Assembly: GCA_003117195.1 (NCBI GenBank)
Contig: BDSI01000006.1
Location: 1,125,501 to 1,189,500, forward strand
Direction: 5' to 3'
Length of the DNA stretch: 64,000 nt
DNA from: Eudorina sp. 2006-703-Eu-15
Taxonomy: Eukaryota > Chlorophyta > Chlorophyceae > Chlamydomonadales > Volvocaceae
Part shown: one piece after another, positions 60,850 through 64,000 of the stretch
Position numbering within the stretch: position 1 is the first letter of the stretch
How the letters are laid out: every line of letters starts with the position of its first letter
Translations under genes and position numbers: made by a program
The notes under the pieces: model-generated
The model's database searches: none
What the model was told of the DNA's origin: nothing
Seen by the model: the letters and a program-made list of their open reading frames with translations, nothing else

Positions 60850-62780
60850 ATGACTGAATTGGTGTTGGATTTTGAGGCTTTCCCTAGTCGCACCCTGACG
60901 ATTGTATTGTTCAAGGATTGCCAGAACGCAAAGTAAGCATCATGCTAATGTCGTCCAGCCCACTTCTTCTGTTCACTTTAAGGTAGAAACCCCTTGGATT
61001 CGAAATAGGGATGTGCGCGCCGCTATCAAGGACACCAACGTGGCGGAGTTTGCGTACTTCAACGCGGAAACGGTGAGAGAGACATACACTGCGACATACA
61101 GCCTATGGTCCTCCAGTACGGCAGTGCCTACCCCGCTGAACCCAACTTGTCGGCGGCGGCGCACGTGGGCTCGACCATTCCGCCTCAGATCGTCGATCCT
61201 TTCGTAGTGCACCTGGCGGGGTACCGGGCCTTGGCGGCGGAGTCCTCAGGCCGGATATTCACCAAGTCGCTCCACACGGAGCTCATCTACAACATCAGCG
61301 GCACAAAACATGTGCGTGAAAGAGGAGTCGATGTGTGCACTATGACGAGGTGGTGGGCCATGTTGGGGACACCTGCAATGGCGGGTGTTGTGGTGCAGCC
61401 ATCACAGGAATGGACGGGGTGCGCTTGGCTGTCTGGACGGGGGGCGTAGCGCAGCGCTAGGGAGGTCTGCGCCGTTTCCTCTTTTGGGTCAGCGCTTGGC
61501 CCGTGTTTCCCGATGGCTCCCGTTGGTCCTGCGCCTTGCCTCTGGAGCCGGTTCGCTTTCGCTTTCCTCAACAGGCCCTGCACCGTCTAGGAGTGTTGAG
61601 CGTCTGAGTGCATGTGCCAGCCTTCCTGGTTTAGCCTTCCTTCGTCGTTTGGAGAGCGGCGCCCCATGCTGAGGCTGTGCTCGCTGCTGACCCCAACAGG
61701 TGGTTGAGTCGCTGAAGCGCTTTGGTCTCACCGATGACAGCAAGTGTGTGTTGGCGGCCCGCTTCGACTGCAAGCCTGAAGAGGTGCGGACTGGGCGGTG
61801 TCGATGAGGAGTGGGCCCTTCCTTAGGGCTGGGCGGCTGGCTCGAAAGGCGAGATTGTAGGCTGCGTAGCCCTAGAGCCCCACCTTGAATTGCCATGATC
61901 TGGGTACTTGATCTTTCGGTAGCCGCTAAACGCCGGGCAGTGTAAGGCTGCCAGTCACCGGTTTGAGCCGTCAACTAGTCATGCAAGGGTAATGAAAGCA
62001 CTGCATTGCCTGTGTACGTATGGCCTACTGCGACCTCTTCAGCCTTCCACAGAGCCTTGTGTGTCTTCGGGTAGCCATGCATAGCCACATAATTCAGGGG
62101 GCATCAGTGTCGCGTTGGAGTCCGATGGGTCGCAAGGCGCAGCGATCGCCCGACCTACATCGTGTCGCACTGTGTCGTATCGCTGCGCGCAGCTTGAGGC
62201 GCTGAAAGCGCTGATACAGGGCACGCCGGTGCCGCTGACGGAGCTAGCTGCCCTGGCGAACTCGGAGCTGATCGATAAGGTGAGAGGGCGGGCCGCAGCG
62301 GTGAGAGGAAGAGAGCGCCGGGCTGGAATTCCCGGTGCGGAGGCGCGTGATGGAAGGTCGCCGGTTGCCCGGCGAAGGAATGAGCGACCTGACGTGTGCC
62401 GTCACTGAACCGAATTGCTGCGGGCGCGGGGCAAACAGCACGACAGGTACTGATATGCGTCGTTTTCATTCATGACGGAATATCACCAAGGTCAAAACGA
62501 TACAATGTGCGTGTTACTAATCGACCCAAATGTTATGTCCAAAACCTCCGTGGATTATGGTCAACACCGTCTTCTGCTGTGCTCCGCCACTGTGACTTGC
62601 ACGATGGACCGCAGTGGGTTCCTATGACCGCAGCTTTCGGCCCCCTTGCTGTGAATCAGTCCTCGCCTTGACCCCGCCCATGCCTGACCACAGTACTACA
62701 AAATCACGCAGCCGGAGCTCAAGATTCGCAGCCGGACGGAGGCAGTGGCCTTCCGGATAGGCGCCAAGGATTGCCTGTGA
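60850..62780 (+). CDS. TPRKB: KEOPS/EKC complex subunit Cgi121 (TPRKB-like)
   Basis: Cgi121/TPRKB binds the Bud32/PRPK kinase in the KEOPS complex that makes N6-threonylcarbamoyl-adenosine (t6A37) in tRNAs. Exons 60850-60932, 61009-61072, 61189-61311, 61700-61783, 62193-62279 and 62694-62780 give exactly 175 residues, the length of human TPRKB. Matching features: FPSRTLTIVLFKDCQNAK, DVRAAIKDTNVAEFAYFNAE, IVDPFVVHLAGYRAL, TKSLHTELIYNISGTKH, VVESLKRFGLTDDSKCVLAA, and the C-terminal IRSRTEAVAFRIGAKDCL. For exon 3 an alternative acceptor at 61116 would add 24 residues; homology with plant proteins (NAET followed by I-x-D-x-F) favours 61189. Divergent from the ligase gene. Confidence 0.92.
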
Positions 62781-63586
62781 GGGAGGCCGTAGGGAGAATT
62801 AGATGTTTACCCTGGAAGCGGCGGGTCTCGACTACCAGAAATTGGATGGAAGACCTAACTGTTGTATCATGCCTTATCAGAAAAGGACCAGCTGGCATAT
62901 GCCCTCCAGTGGCATCCTTTATGGCGTGATACAACATGACTTCCTGGGGACGACTTGAGGGATTGAAGTGGCTTTGGCTGGCTAGCTTTTTTTGAGTCTG
63001 CCATAATATTTTCATTATTGATTAGCGTCTGATTACCGGGAATACTTCTATACAACGCCCTTGCCGCTTGCATTAGTTCGTCTGAAGGGACAAGGGTGGG
63101 TTTCATCAGTTTATCATTTCGTCTGAAGAGGATAACACAACCACATATTACGAAATGTCATTTCCGATTGACGTTGACGAGGATACATTGTTCCATTTAG
63201 AAACGTGCTTGTGGGGCAATGGCATGGTAACAAGGATATATCGTTGTCACTGGTTGTGATACGAGAACGCCAGCTTCTCGCCACACTGGAAATCCTAAGC
63301 TTCGAGATAGAATATTTGACGCGTACAGCGAGCCAGGCTCTGACTGGCAATGGCCAAATGTAAAACCGACTTATAGTTTGCCACGCCTCTGATATCAGCG
63401 ATTACACCGATCCATTCAAGTTTTGACGTCCGACAATGCTGCAAACTCCCTGCAGCAAAAACCAATAAGTGCAGACTGCGCACCTGCAACTCGGACAGCT
63501 TTGATATCCAATGGCGCTGGTGCCGCATTCCGCCGTTGGAAGCATCACTAACAACTTTGCTGTAGTCGTTATCTTCAATTGTTTCG
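62781..63586. other. Intergenic between KEOPS gene and next gene
   Basis: No exon recognised. Contains the 3' UTR of the KEOPS gene and the promoter of the following gene. Minus-strand frames at 62719-63106 and 63114-63701 lack motifs and overlap the start of the downstream gene. Confidence 0.4.
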
Positions 63587-63898
63587 ATGGGCGATAACGT
63601 AGGCGCCATTTTTGGGGCCGTAGCCGCCGGGGCCGGTCCGGGAAACAATGAAGATGATGAAAGGCAACAAATATACAAATTGCGATTGCCCAGAGTTTCA
63701 ATTCGCTGCAGACAGTTCAGCTAAACAGCGAGGCAACCTTCAACAATATTCTCAGGCGCCCTACTGACATAGCCAAGCTGAGGCGCCCAGGTACCCTCGA
63801 GGAGGACTTCAACTTCGTATACAGCATCGGCAAGAAGATCAGCTCTGCGAATGCGATCGCCGAGCCCGTCCGCCCGCACCTGCCTGCGGAGCATCAAG
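63587..63898 (+). CDS. 5' end of an unidentified gene running off the window
   Basis: A strongly protein-like frame at 63712-63898 (TFNNILRRPTDIAKLRRPG, then EEDFNFVYSIGKKIS) follows acceptor CGCTGCAG and ends in phase 1 at GTGCGC. An ATG at 63587 followed by three codons and a GTAGGC donor (63599) joins it in frame through a 113-nt intron, giving MGDN|TVQLNSEA. The frame directly after the ATG (MGDNVGAIFGAVAAGAG) is also open for about 40 codons but then hits a stop, so the spliced form is preferred. I do not recognise the family. The rest lies beyond base 64000. Confidence 0.55.
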
Positions 63899-64000
63899 GT
63901 GCGCGGACCTGGGCGAAGCTCTCAGGCTGTGCGAGGTTCACCGGGCGGCCACGGAGGCAGGCGCCAACGAAGGTGGCGGTTTTTCACCTGGACGTCCGCA

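Overview
This window looks like nuclear DNA of a volvocine-type green alga (Chlamydomonas/Volvox/Gonium relatives). The grounds are GC-rich coding exons with strong G/C third positions, many short GT-AG introns, TGTAA poly(A) signals downstream of several stops, (CA)n, (CCA)n and (CAG)n microsatellites, alanine/glycine/proline-rich insertions in proteins, and protein matches that sit closest to plant and algal families. There is no operon, CRISPR array, rRNA or phage structure. Gene models were built by hand from splice phase and family resemblance. Exon lists are in the evidence fields, and most models close exactly in frame.

Layout: 1002-9903 (+) C-terminal part of transcription elongation factor SPT5 (KOW domains, TPAH/APTPG-rich C-terminal repeat), containing one GC-AG intron. 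12279-15216 (+) a plant-type RR tandem CCCH zinc-finger protein. 19546-20347 (-) a TMEM230-like membrane protein (5' end unresolved). 20869-22761 (+) an ApaH-like PPP phosphatase with an N-terminal membrane anchor. 22762-30451 is gene-poor: a small ORF, an 86-bp palindrome, a 1.74-kb inverted-repeat transposon with TTA target duplication, a chimeric pseudogene made of a multicopper oxidase exon fused to the phosphatase 3' region, and weak exon-like segments on the minus strand. 30452-38360 (-) an 18-exon multicopper oxidase. 41044-47068 (-) a multi-pass membrane protein (rolling-stone/AIG1-like) carrying two very large low-complexity insertions.

The last 15 kb is dense with housekeeping genes in divergent pairs: CSN2 (COP9 signalosome subunit 2, -, 49043-54260) head-to-head with the proteasome alpha subunit PSMA7/PAD1 (+, 54634-55828), then a 2-succinylbenzoate-CoA ligase of the AAE14/MenE type (-, 56627-60644; phylloquinone synthesis) head-to-head with the KEOPS subunit Cgi121/TPRKB (+, 60850-62780). 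A further plus-strand gene starts near 63587 and runs off the window.

The most interesting items are: the chimeric double duplication at 27020-27749, which copies two genes from this same window; the TIR element; a short repeat found in sense orientation in introns of both SPT5 and the multicopper oxidase; a predicted Gln axial ligand in the oxidase; and a family of R-x-S-M-N-G-L-P-D repeats in the CCCH protein.
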